Positions 35,309-44,208 of a stretch of DNA of 55,308 nucleotides are shown here, one piece after another. Position numbers and translations under genes: made by a program. The notes under the pieces were generated by a model. It ran no database searches, had not been told where the DNA came from, and saw only the letters and a list, made by a program, of their open reading frames with translations. This DNA comes from Rhodoferax sp. (GTDB taxonomy: Bacteria > Pseudomonadota > Gammaproteobacteria > Burkholderiales > Burkholderiaceae_C), in the NCBI RefSeq assembly GCF_028715765.1, contig NZ_JAQURE010000022.1, positions 1-55,308 on the forward strand, in the 5' to 3' direction. The stretch's first letter is position 1, and each line of letters opens with the position of its first letter.

Positions 35309-36403
35309 TCAGGGCGCTTTGTGGGTGGGAGCGGGCTGGGTCGATGTGACCACTTGGGCTGGGCTGTCAACCAGCCGGTCTGTGATGCCGGCTCCAACCC
35401 ACATACCAGCCAAAGCCAGCCAGGCGGTCAAAGCAAATATGGCTCCCCCCGTAATGCCTGCACCCACGGCGCAACCACCGGCCAGCATGGCACCAAAGCC
35501 CATCAAAATAGCACCCGCAATGTAGCGGCGCATGCTGTAGCCATCTTTGAATCCTTCAAGGACAAAGTCTTTGCCCACCCAGGCGCCCACCATGGAGCCT
35601 AAAAACACGCCAGGCAACATGCCAAAGTTGAAACCTATCTCTGGCGCGGGTGAGGCCAAGACGCGCATCAACCATTCGGCAGACGGGCCACTGAAGGTGA
35701 GGCCTTGCACAGACACCACCTCAAATGAATTTTTTGAGACCGCGTAAGTCATGGCCCAAGCCGCCGCCACTGCCAACCCAGTGCCAATGCCGCCCACCCA
35801 TTTCCACAAGCCCCAGCCGCTGCGAAGAGAGAAATAAAGCGCAGCAGCGCACCAGACCAGCCCAAAGACCAGCCCGCCCCAGGGGCCTAATCCAACCAGC
35901 GCCAGCAGGTCTCTGGATTGACCCCCGTCCACCGTCCACCAGCCGCTGATGGTTTCACGCCAAGGTGCCAGCACCCCGCCCAATGAAGCCTGCGCGGTGA
36001 CCGCAAAAATAAGCCCTGACAACAAGGCGCGCAAATTGCCATTGGCCGACAAAATCAGCAGCCGACTGGCACAGCCACGCGTCAAAATCATGCCAGAGCC
36101 AAACAAAAGTCCACCCAAGATGGCGCCAGACAAGCTGCCCGTGGCAGAAATTTGACGGGTGACCGCACTGTCCATTTGCCCCATCAAAATGAGTACTTGA
36201 ACCCCAATGACGGCACTTGAAAAGGTCAGCAACCAGACCGAAATTTTTTCGCCATAGCTGCGATGCCAAAACTCTAGTGTGGCTGCGCGTAAACAAAATT
36301 TGGAGCGTTGGGCAAAGAAGCCGAACATCAAACCCACCATCAAGCCACTCACAGCCAAAACGTATTTTTCTCCATAGTTTTCAATCAGGGCGGCAATGGT
36401 CAT
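35309..36403 (-). CDS. YeeE/YedE-family sulfur transporter, second copy
   Basis: This 364-residue membrane protein has about nine or ten spans. Family motifs are KFCLRAATLEF, LTRGCASRLLILSANGNLRAL and AGGCAVGAGITGGA, which parallel the cysteine motifs of the first copy (29536-30639). The two are clearly diverged, so they probably have different substrates. It is divergent from the soxH-like operon. Confidence 0.86.
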   Translation of the reverse strand: MTIAALIENYGEKYVLAVSGLMVGLMFGFFAQRSKFCLRAATLEFWHRSYGEKISVWLLTFSSAVIGVQVLILMGQMDSAVTRQISATGSLSGAILGGLLFGSGMILTRGCASRLLILSANGNLRALLSGLIFAVTAQASLGGVLAPWRETISGWWTVDGGQSRDLLALVGLGPWGGLVFGLVWCAAALYFSLRSGWGLWKWVGGIGTGLAVAAAWAMTYAVSKNSFEVVSVQGLTFSGPSAEWLMRVLASPAPEIGFNFGMLPGVFLGSMVGAWVGKDFVLEGFKDGYSMRRYIAGAILMGFGAMLAGGCAVGAGITGGAIFALTAWLALAGMWVGAGITDRLVDSPAQVVTSTQPAPTHKAP

Positions 36404-36485
36404 GTTGGCTCCATGTAATTAATATTTAGCTTATATTACAGACTCTAGAACAAAGCTACAACCTGTTTAGGAGACTCGATTCAAA

Positions 36486-37442
36486 ATGTTGCGATGCCTA
36501 CACGCCCTCAGAAGTTTGCTTGTTTCATTTTGTGTTATTGCTGTTCAAGCCGTGCATGCGCAGGAAGTGCCTGCGTTTGAGGTGCAAAAAATCTCTGCGT
36601 CAACCTGGTATGTACAAGGGTTGTCAACGCTCGGTACACCTGCCAATCAAAACTTTATCTCTAACGCTGCGTTCGTGGTCACACCGAACGGTGTGGTGGT
36701 GATTGACGCCTTAGGTTCCCCCGCTTTGGCGCATCGCTTGGTTGATGAAATTAAAAAAATCACATCCAAGCCGATCACGCATGTGTTGGTGACGCATTAC
36801 CACGCTGACCACATTTATGGCTTGCAAGTTTTCAGAGCCCTGGGTGCCAAAGTGGTGGCGCATCGTGCGGCGCTGATTTACCTCAACAGTGAAACCGCTC
36901 GCTTGCGTTTGGCCGCGTCTCGCGAGCAGCTTTTTCCATGGATTGACGACACTACCCGCTTGATCGAGGCTGACATTTGGGTTGACGGTTTCCAGACGTT
37001 TGATTTTGGTGGCATGCAGATTCAGGCACAACCCGTGGGCCCTGCACACACCCCTGAGGACTTGGCGTTTTACTTGCCCCAAGAGAAAGTTCTTTTCGCT
37101 GGCGACTTGGTTTTCAGAAGCCGAATTCCCTTTGTGGGTCAAGCTGACAGCCAGCATTGGATCAAGGCACTGGATCAGTTGCTGGCTTTTGAAACCCAAG
37201 TGATTGTTCCAGGCCACGGCCCACTGTCACATGAGGCACGCAAAGACATGCAACTCACGCGCGAATATTTGACTTACCTTCGAACCTCCATGGGGCAAGC
37301 CGCGCAGGCCATGGAGCCATTTGATGAGGCTTACCAGCACACCGATTGGTCATATTTTGAACATTTGCCTTTGTTCAAGGTTGCCAACCGGATGAACGCC
37401 TACAACACCTATTTGTTAATGGAGCAAGAGGCCAAACCATGA
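36486..37442 (+). CDS. Secreted metallo-beta-lactamase-fold hydrolase (SoxH-like)
   Basis: This 318-residue protein has a signal peptide (about 1-25, ending VHAQE) and the metal motif VLVTHYHADHIYGL, with further ligands in VGPAHTPEDLAFYL and VPGHGPLS. SoxH-type proteins of this fold accompany sox clusters; their substrate is not established. It overlaps the following thioredoxin gene by 4 bp (ATGA). Confidence 0.85.
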   Translation: MLRCLHALRSLLVSFCVIAVQAVHAQEVPAFEVQKISASTWYVQGLSTLGTPANQNFISNAAFVVTPNGVVVIDALGSPALAHRLVDEIKKITSKPITHVLVTHYHADHIYGLQVFRALGAKVVAHRAALIYLNSETARLRLAASREQLFPWIDDTTRLIEADIWVDGFQTFDFGGMQIQAQPVGPAHTPEDLAFYLPQEKVLFAGDLVFRSRIPFVGQADSQHWIKALDQLLAFETQVIVPGHGPLSHEARKDMQLTREYLTYLRTSMGQAAQAMEPFDEAYQHTDWSYFEHLPLFKVANRMNAYNTYLLMEQEAKP

Positions 37443-37936
37443 GTCTGTGCAACTTGTGGATGACACGCCGTGCAGCAGTGCTTGGATCACTTATGGCTTG
37501 TGCGTCAACCACAGCCTTGGCTGAAACAGCTTCCTTGCCGGTGCCGTCTTCACTACCTGAGGCGTTGGCATTGGCTTTGAAAAGTGGCAACCCGCTGGTG
37601 ATTCTGGCAAGTTTGGAGGGCTGCCCATTTTGCAAAATTGCCAGGGAAAATTACTTGAGCCCCTTGCAAATCAATCCTGACAACTTTATTGTTCAATTGA
37701 ACATGCGCAGTCAGCAAACTGTTGTGGGATTCGATGGTCTCAGTCACAGCCATGATCAATTGCTGAAAAGTTGGGGAATCAAAGTTGCCCCAACCGTGTT
37801 GTTTGTGGGGCTATCTGGTAAAGAAATTGCCGAGCGGTTGGTTGGAGGTTACTTGCCTGACTTTTATGGCGCTTATTTGGATGAACGTCTTAACGTGGCG
37901 CGTGCGGTCTTATCGAAAGCTGGAGCTGCTCGATGA
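37439..37936 (+). CDS. Periplasmic thioredoxin-like protein (SoxW-like)
   Basis: This 165-residue protein has a signal peptide (twin-arginine-like MTRRAAVLGSLMA) and a thioredoxin fold with active site EGCPFCKIARENY. The cis-proline is in WGIKVAPTVLFVG. SoxW-type thioredoxins help keep Sox proteins reduced or mature. It overlaps both neighbouring genes by 4 bp, giving a tightly coupled three-gene unit. Confidence 0.85.
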   Translation: MSLCNLWMTRRAAVLGSLMACASTTALAETASLPVPSSLPEALALALKSGNPLVILASLEGCPFCKIARENYLSPLQINPDNFIVQLNMRSQQTVVGFDGLSHSHDQLLKSWGIKVAPTVLFVGLSGKEIAERLVGGYLPDFYGAYLDERLNVARAVLSKAGAAR

Positions 37937-38637
37937 TCCCCATCAAAACAGCCTCCGCATGGCGTGGCATTTCTGACTGCCGAAATTGCGGTATTCGTGA
38001 AATAGCCTTGTTTGCTGACTTGAACGAGACTGACTTTGCCCAAATTCATGCGCCCATTGACGACCTTGAATGTGCAGCAGGTACTGTTTTGTTTGCAGAG
38101 GGCAGTTTGTCGCAAGGTATTTTTACCTTGCGCGACGGCATGGTGAAACTGGTGCGCAGTACATTGGATGGCCGTCCGCGCATTGTTCGAGTGCTGCGCT
38201 CAGGCGATGTGATTGGGTTGGAGGTGTTGGCAAGCGCGCGCTACGCCACCGATGCCATTGCGCTGACGCCCATTTCAGTTTGTCGTATCCCCGTTGAGGT
38301 CGTTCAAAAATTGGCTTCACAAAGCCCGCGCTTGCACATGCAGTTGATGCACAAGTGGCAACGCGCGTTAAAGGACGCTGACGATTGGCTAGCCGACATG
38401 AACTTTGGTGCTGCCAGACAGCGGGTTGCGAACTTGATTCTCAAGATGCGCAGTCCAAGCCATCATGACGTTGCTGTGCTTTTTTCGCGTGAAGACATGG
38501 GTGCCATGCTTGACCTGAAACTTGAAACAGTGAGCCGCGAAATTGGCCGCTGGGAGCGAGAAGGTGTGATTGAAGCGCTGGACAAGCAGCGCCGTATTTA
38601 CCGTGTGCTTTTGCCTGCTGTGCTGCTGTGCCGCTAA
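37933..38637 (+). CDS. Crp/Fnr-family regulator with N-terminal CxxC
   Basis: This 234-residue regulator has a cyclic-nucleotide-type beta barrel (about 25-145) and a C-terminal HTH (VLFSREDMGAMLDLKLETV, recognition helix TVSREIGRWEREG). Cysteines at 16 and 19 (SDCRNCGI) and at 117 (ISVCRIP) match three of the four cluster ligands of FNR; the Cys29 equivalent is alanine, and Cys47 could replace it. It may sense oxygen or sulfur. It lies immediately upstream of the sox genes and may regulate them. Confidence 0.88.
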   Translation: MIPIKTASAWRGISDCRNCGIREIALFADLNETDFAQIHAPIDDLECAAGTVLFAEGSLSQGIFTLRDGMVKLVRSTLDGRPRIVRVLRSGDVIGLEVLASARYATDAIALTPISVCRIPVEVVQKLASQSPRLHMQLMHKWQRALKDADDWLADMNFGAARQRVANLILKMRSPSHHDVAVLFSREDMGAMLDLKLETVSREIGRWEREGVIEALDKQRRIYRVLLPAVLLCR

Positions 38638-38699
38638 GCAGACATGCCCTAGGGTAAATCCTAATATGCCGATTCACTTAATTAAACGAAACTTTATTT

Positions 38700-39107
38700 A
38701 TGTCAATAAAATCCAGCTCAAAATCATTTAGGAACATTGTGTTTGCTAGCCCATCATCAGGTGTCAATTTTCTTGGTGACAGAGCTGGGTGGACATGGGG
38801 TGTTTTAGTCAGTTTGCTGTCTTTGGGTATTTCGGTGGGGGCTCAAGAGGTGCCTCAAATTTACCAGGGCGCCGATATGAAAGTGGGCGAAAAATTGATT
38901 TCTGAAAATCAGTGTGATGCGTGCCATGTACGCAATGTAGGTGGAAACGGTCATGGCATCTATCGTCCCAAAGGGCGGATCAATTCACCAGCCTTGCTAC
39001 GCGGTCAAGTCGAAGCCTGCAACACAAATCTCAATTTGGCGTTGTTCCCTGATGAAGTCAATTCCATTGCAGCGGTCTTGAACAGAGACCATTACAAGTT
39101 CAAATAA
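38700..39107 (+). CDS. Small monoheme cytochrome c at the head of the sox genes
   Basis: This 135-residue protein has an N-terminal span or signal (WGVLVSLLSLGISVGAQ, about 33-49), one heme site CDACHVRNVGGNG, and a C-terminal part VEACNTNLNLALFPDEVNSI. The second cysteine followed by Asn resembles SHP-type oxygen-binding cytochromes, in which an Asn can coordinate heme; this is a weak likeness. It is not SoxX, which is present at 43488. It lies 97 bp before soxC. Confidence 0.75.
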   Translation: MSIKSSSKSFRNIVFASPSSGVNFLGDRAGWTWGVLVSLLSLGISVGAQEVPQIYQGADMKVGEKLISENQCDACHVRNVGGNGHGIYRPKGRINSPALLRGQVEACNTNLNLALFPDEVNSIAAVLNRDHYKFK

Positions 39108-39204
39108 AAACACCCCTGGTTGCGTGATTTTTCCAGCCACGGGAATGTGCCAGCGTGGTTTCTTTTGCTGATTTTTATGTGTGAGTTTTAAAGGAGTTTC
39201 TTGA

Positions 39205-40569
39205 ATGACTTCAAGTCCGAGTTCAGGCCGATTCATCAAAGCGCCTGAGAATTTTCTAAGCCAAGCCGGCATCAAAACCGTGATTTCAGAGGCCAAACAT
39301 GGCCGGAGAAATTTCATTCGCCAAGCTTTTGCAGCAGCTGCCACGGGTGCTGCTGTGCCAGCCGTCATGGCTCAAAGCAACCCTGTTCCAACTGAGGGGG
39401 GAGACCCCAACATTTTGAATTTACCTGCGCACAGTGTGGGTCTTGGTCAAGGTGTCGCTCAGAACGATGGCTACGGCAAACCTTCGCAATATGAAAGCGG
39501 TGTGCAGCGTCGGCAAAGCCCGGGGTTGACGCAAACCACCCAAGCTTCGGTATCTTTTGCCCCCTTGCAGTCTCTATTTGGCATTGTCACCCCGAGTGGT
39601 CTGCATTTTGAACGTCATCACCAAGGTTGGTGGGACATTGACCCTTCCAAGCATCGGTTGATGATCAACGGCATGGTCAAAGCTGCGAAAGTGTTTACGC
39701 TGGATGAAATCATGCGCTTGCCATCGGTTTCACGTTTTCACTTCATCGAGTGTGGTGCCAATACTGCGGTGGATTGGGGCAACGTGGCCGTGCCCACTGT
39801 GCAATACACACACGGCATGATTTCATGCAGTGAATTCACGGGGGTGCCGCTGATCACGCTGTTGGAGTTAGCGGGTGCTGATTTGAAAAATGGCAAGTTT
39901 GTGCTTGCGGAGGGTGCCGATGGCTCATCCATGACACGCACCATTCCCATGAGCCTGATTTTGTCAGGCGAAGTGTTTGTGGCTTATGGCCAAAATGGTG
40001 AAATGCTTCGCCCAGAGCAAGGTTATCCACTGCGGTTGATCGTTCCAGGCATTCAGGGCGTGAGCTGGGTCAAGTATTTGCGTCGCATTGAAGTGGGTGA
40101 CATGCCTTACGCCACCAAAGACGAAGCCGTGCACTACATTGATTTGTTGCCCTCTGGACAGCACCGTCAGTATTCAGGTTTGCAAGAGTGCAAAAGTGTT
40201 GTGACCACACCGTCAGGCGGTCAGGTGCTGCTTGACAAGGGTTTTTACAACATCACCGGCTTGGCTTGGAGTGGTAAAGGCAAGGTCAAAAAAGTTGATG
40301 TTTCTGTGGATGGTGGTCGCAATTGGCGCACTGCCCGGTTGCAGTCACCTGTCATGTCCAAAGCGTTGACACGGTTCAATATTGACTGGGTGTGGGATGG
40401 CAAACCAGCCATCATTCAGAGCAGAGCCATGGATGACACTGGTTTTGTGCAGCCCACCTACAAACAGCTGCGTGCGGTTCGCGGCACACGCTCCATTTAT
40501 CACAACAATGCCATTCAGTCGTGGTTAGTCCAAGAAAACGGCGAGGTAAAAAATGTTCAGATTTCGTAA
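39205..40569 (+). CDS. soxC: SoxC, molybdenum sulfur dehydrogenase subunit
   Basis: SoxCD oxidises the SoxY-bound sulfane sulfur. The 454-residue protein has a Tat signal (HGRRNFIRQAFAAAATG), the sulfite-oxidase-type Mo-pterin domain with the ligand cysteine in FHFIECGAN, and a C-terminal dimerisation domain (KVKKVDVSVDGGRNW). It overlaps soxD by 17 bp. Confidence 0.95.
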   Translation: MTSSPSSGRFIKAPENFLSQAGIKTVISEAKHGRRNFIRQAFAAAATGAAVPAVMAQSNPVPTEGGDPNILNLPAHSVGLGQGVAQNDGYGKPSQYESGVQRRQSPGLTQTTQASVSFAPLQSLFGIVTPSGLHFERHHQGWWDIDPSKHRLMINGMVKAAKVFTLDEIMRLPSVSRFHFIECGANTAVDWGNVAVPTVQYTHGMISCSEFTGVPLITLLELAGADLKNGKFVLAEGADGSSMTRTIPMSLILSGEVFVAYGQNGEMLRPEQGYPLRLIVPGIQGVSWVKYLRRIEVGDMPYATKDEAVHYIDLLPSGQHRQYSGLQECKSVVTTPSGGQVLLDKGFYNITGLAWSGKGKVKKVDVSVDGGRNWRTARLQSPVMSKALTRFNIDWVWDGKPAIIQSRAMDDTGFVQPTYKQLRAVRGTRSIYHNNAIQSWLVQENGEVKNVQIS

Positions 40570-41653
40570 AACATGGTTGAGCTTGGCTCTGTTGGGCTTG
40601 TCTGTAGGGGTGTGTGCCCAGTCTTCAGTCAAGATCACCAATCTGGGACGTGATGCAACTGCCAAAGAGGTTGCTGCATGGGATATTGATGTTCGACCCG
40701 ACTTCAAAGGTCTGCCTGCTGGTTCGGGAACAGTTGAAAAAGGGCAGGAAATTTGGGAGGCCAAATGTGCCTCGTGCCACGGTTTTTTTGGTGAATCTGG
40801 TGAAGTTTTTAACCCCTTGATCGGTGGTGTTCAACCCAACGATTTGGTCACCGGTCACGTTCAAAATTTGACCAATCCAAATTATCCCGGGCGCACAACC
40901 TTTATGAAGGTTGCAACGATTTCAACTGTATGGGATTTCATTAACCGTGCCATGCCGTGGAATGCACCCAAAACCCTCAAGACAGACGAGGTGTATTCGG
41001 TGCTCGACTTCATGTTGAATATTGCTGGCATCGTGCCCGAAGACTTTGTGCTCAATGAAAAGACCATGCACGATGTCCAAGCCCGAATGCCCAACCGACA
41101 TAGCATGACGCGGCAGCATGCATTGTGGCCAGGCAAAGAATTTGGGGGGGTGGCCAAACCCGACACGCAAAACGTTGCCTGCATGAGCAATTGCACGCCC
41201 GAACCCAAGTTGGCCTCTTTGCTCCCAGAATTTGCCCGCAATGCGCACGGTAACCTGGCTGAACAAAATCGCATGGTGGGGGCACAGCATGGCGCTGACA
41301 CGTCACGCCCTGAATCTGCTACAGGCGAACGCCAAGCGCCGGTATCTGCGCCGCCCGCTGCCATTGACAAAGCCCCATCAAAAGTGGATGACACCAAGCC
41401 TGATGCCAAAAAAGCAGTGTCTCTTTTGCAAAAAAATGGCTGTTTGGTGTGCCATGGCATCAATAACAAAATTGTCGGGCCAGCCTACTCTGATGTAGCC
41501 AAAAAACATGCAGGGCAAGTGGATTACCTGGCTGGCAAGATCAAATCTGGGGGAGTGGGGGTATGGGGGTCAATTCCCATGCCGCCCCAAACGTTGAATG
41601 CAACTGATGCCAAAGTCATTGCGACTTGGTTGGCAGCGGGTGCAAACAAATAG
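40553..41653 (+). CDS. soxD: SoxD, cytochrome c subunit of sulfur dehydrogenase
   Basis: This 366-residue periplasmic protein has a signal peptide (LSLALLGLSVGVCAQ) and two heme c sites, CASCHGFFG in the N-terminal domain and CLVCHGINN in the C-terminal domain, joined by a proline/alanine-rich linker. It takes electrons from SoxC. It starts inside the end of soxC. Confidence 0.95.
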   Translation: MFRFRKTWLSLALLGLSVGVCAQSSVKITNLGRDATAKEVAAWDIDVRPDFKGLPAGSGTVEKGQEIWEAKCASCHGFFGESGEVFNPLIGGVQPNDLVTGHVQNLTNPNYPGRTTFMKVATISTVWDFINRAMPWNAPKTLKTDEVYSVLDFMLNIAGIVPEDFVLNEKTMHDVQARMPNRHSMTRQHALWPGKEFGGVAKPDTQNVACMSNCTPEPKLASLLPEFARNAHGNLAEQNRMVGAQHGADTSRPESATGERQAPVSAPPAAIDKAPSKVDDTKPDAKKAVSLLQKNGCLVCHGINNKIVGPAYSDVAKKHAGQVDYLAGKIKSGGVGVWGSIPMPPQTLNATDAKVIATWLAAGANK

Positions 41654-41712
41654 ACTTCACTGTGGGTAGACTTTTAAAAATTTTCAGCATGAACTTAATG
41701 AAGGAGCTTTCC

Positions 41713-42168
41713 ATGCAAACTCGTCGCGAGACACTCAAACACAGCGCTATCGTGGCCGGCCTGTTGGCCACCACCGGCCTGTTTCCCCAGTACGCACTGG
41801 CTTACAACAAGGGCGCTTTTGAAGCCAAGTCGGTGGCAGACGTGCTCAAAGCCCTTGGCGCCAGCGCCCCTGCAGAGAGCAAAGAAGTCACCATCGGCGG
41901 CCCAGATATTGCAGAAAACGGCGCTGTGGTGCCCTTGACCGCCAGCACCAGCCTGACTGGTGTCAAGCACATGCTGATCTTGGTTGAAAAGAACCCCTCT
42001 ACGCTGGTGGCGCAATTCAATGTCACTGACAGTGTCGAGCCCAACTTTGCCACCCGCTCCAAGATGGGACAGTCCTCAGACGTGTATGCCGTGGCCATCT
42101 TGAACGACGGTAAAGCTTTGTTTGCCAAAAAAGAAGTCAAGGTCACATTGGGCGGCTGCGGCGGTTGA
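41713..42168 (+). CDS. soxY: SoxY, sulfur substrate carrier subunit
   Basis: SoxYZ carries the substrate on a C-terminal cysteine. The 151-residue protein has a Tat-like signal (TRRETLKHSAIVAGLLATTG) and ends with the swinging-arm motif LGGCGG. The ATG at 41713 is chosen from three nearby ATGs because AAGGAGC lies 6 nt before it. It lies 60 bp after soxD. Confidence 0.95.
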   Translation: MQTRRETLKHSAIVAGLLATTGLFPQYALAYNKGAFEAKSVADVLKALGASAPAESKEVTIGGPDIAENGAVVPLTASTSLTGVKHMLILVEKNPSTLVAQFNVTDSVEPNFATRSKMGQSSDVYAVAILNDGKALFAKKEVKVTLGGCGG

Positions 42169-42247
42169 ACCCACCACTGCTTTCATTCCTACAGTCCAAA
42201 GCAATCTTTGGCAAAAACCAATCAATTGAAACCAACAGGAGCTAAAA

Positions 42248-42559
42248 ATGGCAGATCCAATGCGCATTCGCGCCAAAGCAGAAGGTGGCAAAGCCACAGT
42301 ACGTGTCCTCATGAGCCACGAAATGGAGTCCGGGCAACGCAAAGATGCCAGCGGGAAATTAGTGCCCGCCATGCACATCACGGAAGTCAGTGCCAGCCTC
42401 AATGGCGCAGTCGTCTTGACGGCCGACTGGGGCTCAGCGGTTTCCAAAAACCCGTTCTTGCAATTCAATATCAAGAACGCCAAAGCTGGTGACAAGGTTG
42501 CCATCACTTGGAAAGACACCAAGGGTGACACCCGCACCGACGAAGCAACTGTTTCTTGA
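42248..42559 (+). CDS. soxZ: SoxZ, partner of SoxY
   Basis: This 103-residue protein has the known SoxZ start MADPMRIRAKAEGGKATVRV and LMSHEMESGQRKDA, and the C-terminal KAGDKVAITWKDTKGD. It has no signal peptide, so it is co-exported with SoxY through the Tat route. A ribosome site, ACAGGAGC, precedes it. Confidence 0.95.
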   Translation: MADPMRIRAKAEGGKATVRVLMSHEMESGQRKDASGKLVPAMHITEVSASLNGAVVLTADWGSAVSKNPFLQFNIKNAKAGDKVAITWKDTKGDTRTDEATVS

Positions 42560-42669
42560 ACATTTGTCGATACAAGGTATGGCATTCAATGAATGTGCCA
42601 AGCCTTTGGGATGCAGAAATTCATGCATCCCTTGTTTGATAAAAATTCTTTTATGAAAGTGGTGGTTGC

Positions 42670-43470
42670 ATGAAAAAAAATATTTTTCTGCTGGTCACAG
42701 TTGGAGCAATAGCTGTTTCTGCCCATGCACAAAAGTCTGCTGCAGTACAAGCCATTGAGGAATACCGTGCCATGTTGGCAGACGGTAACCCTGCAGAATT
42801 GTTTGAAGCCAAAGGCGAAGACCTTTGGAAGCAAAAACGTGGTCCCAAAAATGCTTCCTTAGAGCAATGTGATTTAGGTCAAGGCCCAGGTGTCGTGAAA
42901 GCAGCGTTTGTGACCTTGCCCCGTTTTTTTGCAGATACCCAGCGCGTGCAAGACTTAGAGTCTCGCTTGGTGACTTGCATGGAAAATCTCCAAGGTTTCG
43001 ATGCTGCAGAGATTGCCAAAACACCGTTTGGCAAGGGTGAGCAAAAAAATGTCACGGCACTGGCAACTTGGATTGCAGCCGAGTCGCGCGACATGAAGTT
43101 CAACTTGCCGCAAGCCCATATCAAGGAACAAACAGCCTATGAGATTGGAAAACGTTTGTTTTTCCAACGTGGTGGACCGCACGATTTCTCATGTGCATCT
43201 TGCCACGGCGCAGACAACTGGCGTATTCGCTTGCAAGACCTGCCTAACCTGACCAAAAACCCCGGAGATGGCGTTGGCTTTGCAGCCTGGCCGGCTTACC
43301 GTGTGTCCAATGGTCAAATGTGGAGCATGCAATTGCGTCTGAATGACTGCTACCGTCAGCAACGCTTTCCATACCCTGGGTTTGGCAGTGATGCCACCAT
43401 TGCGCTCGGGGTTTACTTGGGCGTCAACAGTCAGGGCTCGAAATCTATTGCGCCTGCCATCAAGCGTTAA
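42670..43470 (+). CDS. soxA: SoxA, monoheme cytochrome c of SoxAX
   Basis: This 266-residue protein has a signal peptide (1 to about 20). There is one heme site, CASCHGADN, in the C-terminal domain and the catalytic cysteine ligand in LRLNDCYRQQRFPYP. The first domain has lost its heme motif, so it is the one-heme type. SoxAX attaches thiosulfate to SoxY. It lies 17 bp before soxX. Confidence 0.94.
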   Translation: MKKNIFLLVTVGAIAVSAHAQKSAAVQAIEEYRAMLADGNPAELFEAKGEDLWKQKRGPKNASLEQCDLGQGPGVVKAAFVTLPRFFADTQRVQDLESRLVTCMENLQGFDAAEIAKTPFGKGEQKNVTALATWIAAESRDMKFNLPQAHIKEQTAYEIGKRLFFQRGGPHDFSCASCHGADNWRIRLQDLPNLTKNPGDGVGFAAWPAYRVSNGQMWSMQLRLNDCYRQQRFPYPGFGSDATIALGVYLGVNSQGSKSIAPAIKR

Positions 43471-43487
43471 GGCGAAGGAACATCACC

Positions 43488-44141
43488 ATGAACAAGCAAT
43501 TTACTTTTGCTCTCTCGGCGCTGGCGTCTATGCTGGTCGCAGGCTGCGCAACCGGGCCGAGCTCAGCTGACCTCGACCAAATGGCTGCAGCGATCGTCAA
43601 GTCATCATTCAGCGACAAAGGCATCGTTAAGGTTTCTGCCATCGCACCTGAAGATATCAACGTTGCCTGCACTGCTGCCGACGTGGCAGGCAAGCCCATA
43701 GCGCCTGAACTTGCTGCACAGCTGCAGGCTGCTCAGCTTAAAACCATCAAATGGCCAACTGATGGTCAATACTTGGGCGACTGGAAAGCGGGTGAAAAAT
43801 TGGCACAAAGCGGCCGTGGTTTGACCTGGACAGACAAGGCTGACACAGCCAATGGCGGCAATTGCTACAACTGCCACCAGTTAGACCCGAAAGAAATTTC
43901 TTTTGGCACCATCGGTCCGAGCCTGACTGGGTACGGTAAATCACGCGGCGTGATTGCTAACCCCAACAGTGCTGCATCGAAAGCCATTGTGGAATACACA
44001 TGGGGCAAGATCTGGAATGCCAAAGCCTACAACGCATGCTCTGTCATGCCACGTGCGGTTCACAAGGGCATCATCACTGAAAAGCAAGCCAAAGATTTGA
44101 TGGCGTTGCTGCTTGACCCCAAGTCACCCGTCAATCAATAA
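43488..44141 (+). CDS. soxX: SoxX, monoheme cytochrome c of SoxAX
   Basis: This 217-residue protein has a lipoprotein-type signal (LASMLVAGCATG), one heme site CYNCHQLDP, and the SoxX pattern IGPSLTGYGKSRG and NACSVMPRAVH. It is longer than the shortest SoxX forms because of an N-terminal extension. A hairpin with a T-run follows its stop, before soxB. Confidence 0.93.
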   Translation: MNKQFTFALSALASMLVAGCATGPSSADLDQMAAAIVKSSFSDKGIVKVSAIAPEDINVACTAADVAGKPIAPELAAQLQAAQLKTIKWPTDGQYLGDWKAGEKLAQSGRGLTWTDKADTANGGNCYNCHQLDPKEISFGTIGPSLTGYGKSRGVIANPNSAASKAIVEYTWGKIWNAKAYNACSVMPRAVHKGIITEKQAKDLMALLLDPKSPVNQ

Positions 44142-44160
44142 GTTCATTTTTATCAACAAG

Positions 44161-44184
44161 GCCCGGTTTGCCCGGGCTTTTTTC
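44161..44184 (+). terminator. Terminator-like hairpin between soxX and soxB
   Basis: The stem GCCCGG (44161-44166) pairs with CCGGGC (44172-44177) around a 5-base loop, followed by a T-rich run. It starts 20 bp after soxX and ends about 25 bp before soxB. It may reduce read-through into soxB. Confidence 0.75.
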
Positions 44185-44208
44185 TTTCTTACCATTGGCG
44201 GTTACATC

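Noticed and set aside
38700..39107. SoxX as the identity of the small cytochrome before soxC
   Set aside because: A clear SoxX lies directly after soxA at 43488, and this protein lacks the SoxX pattern around the heme and the C-terminal methionine region.
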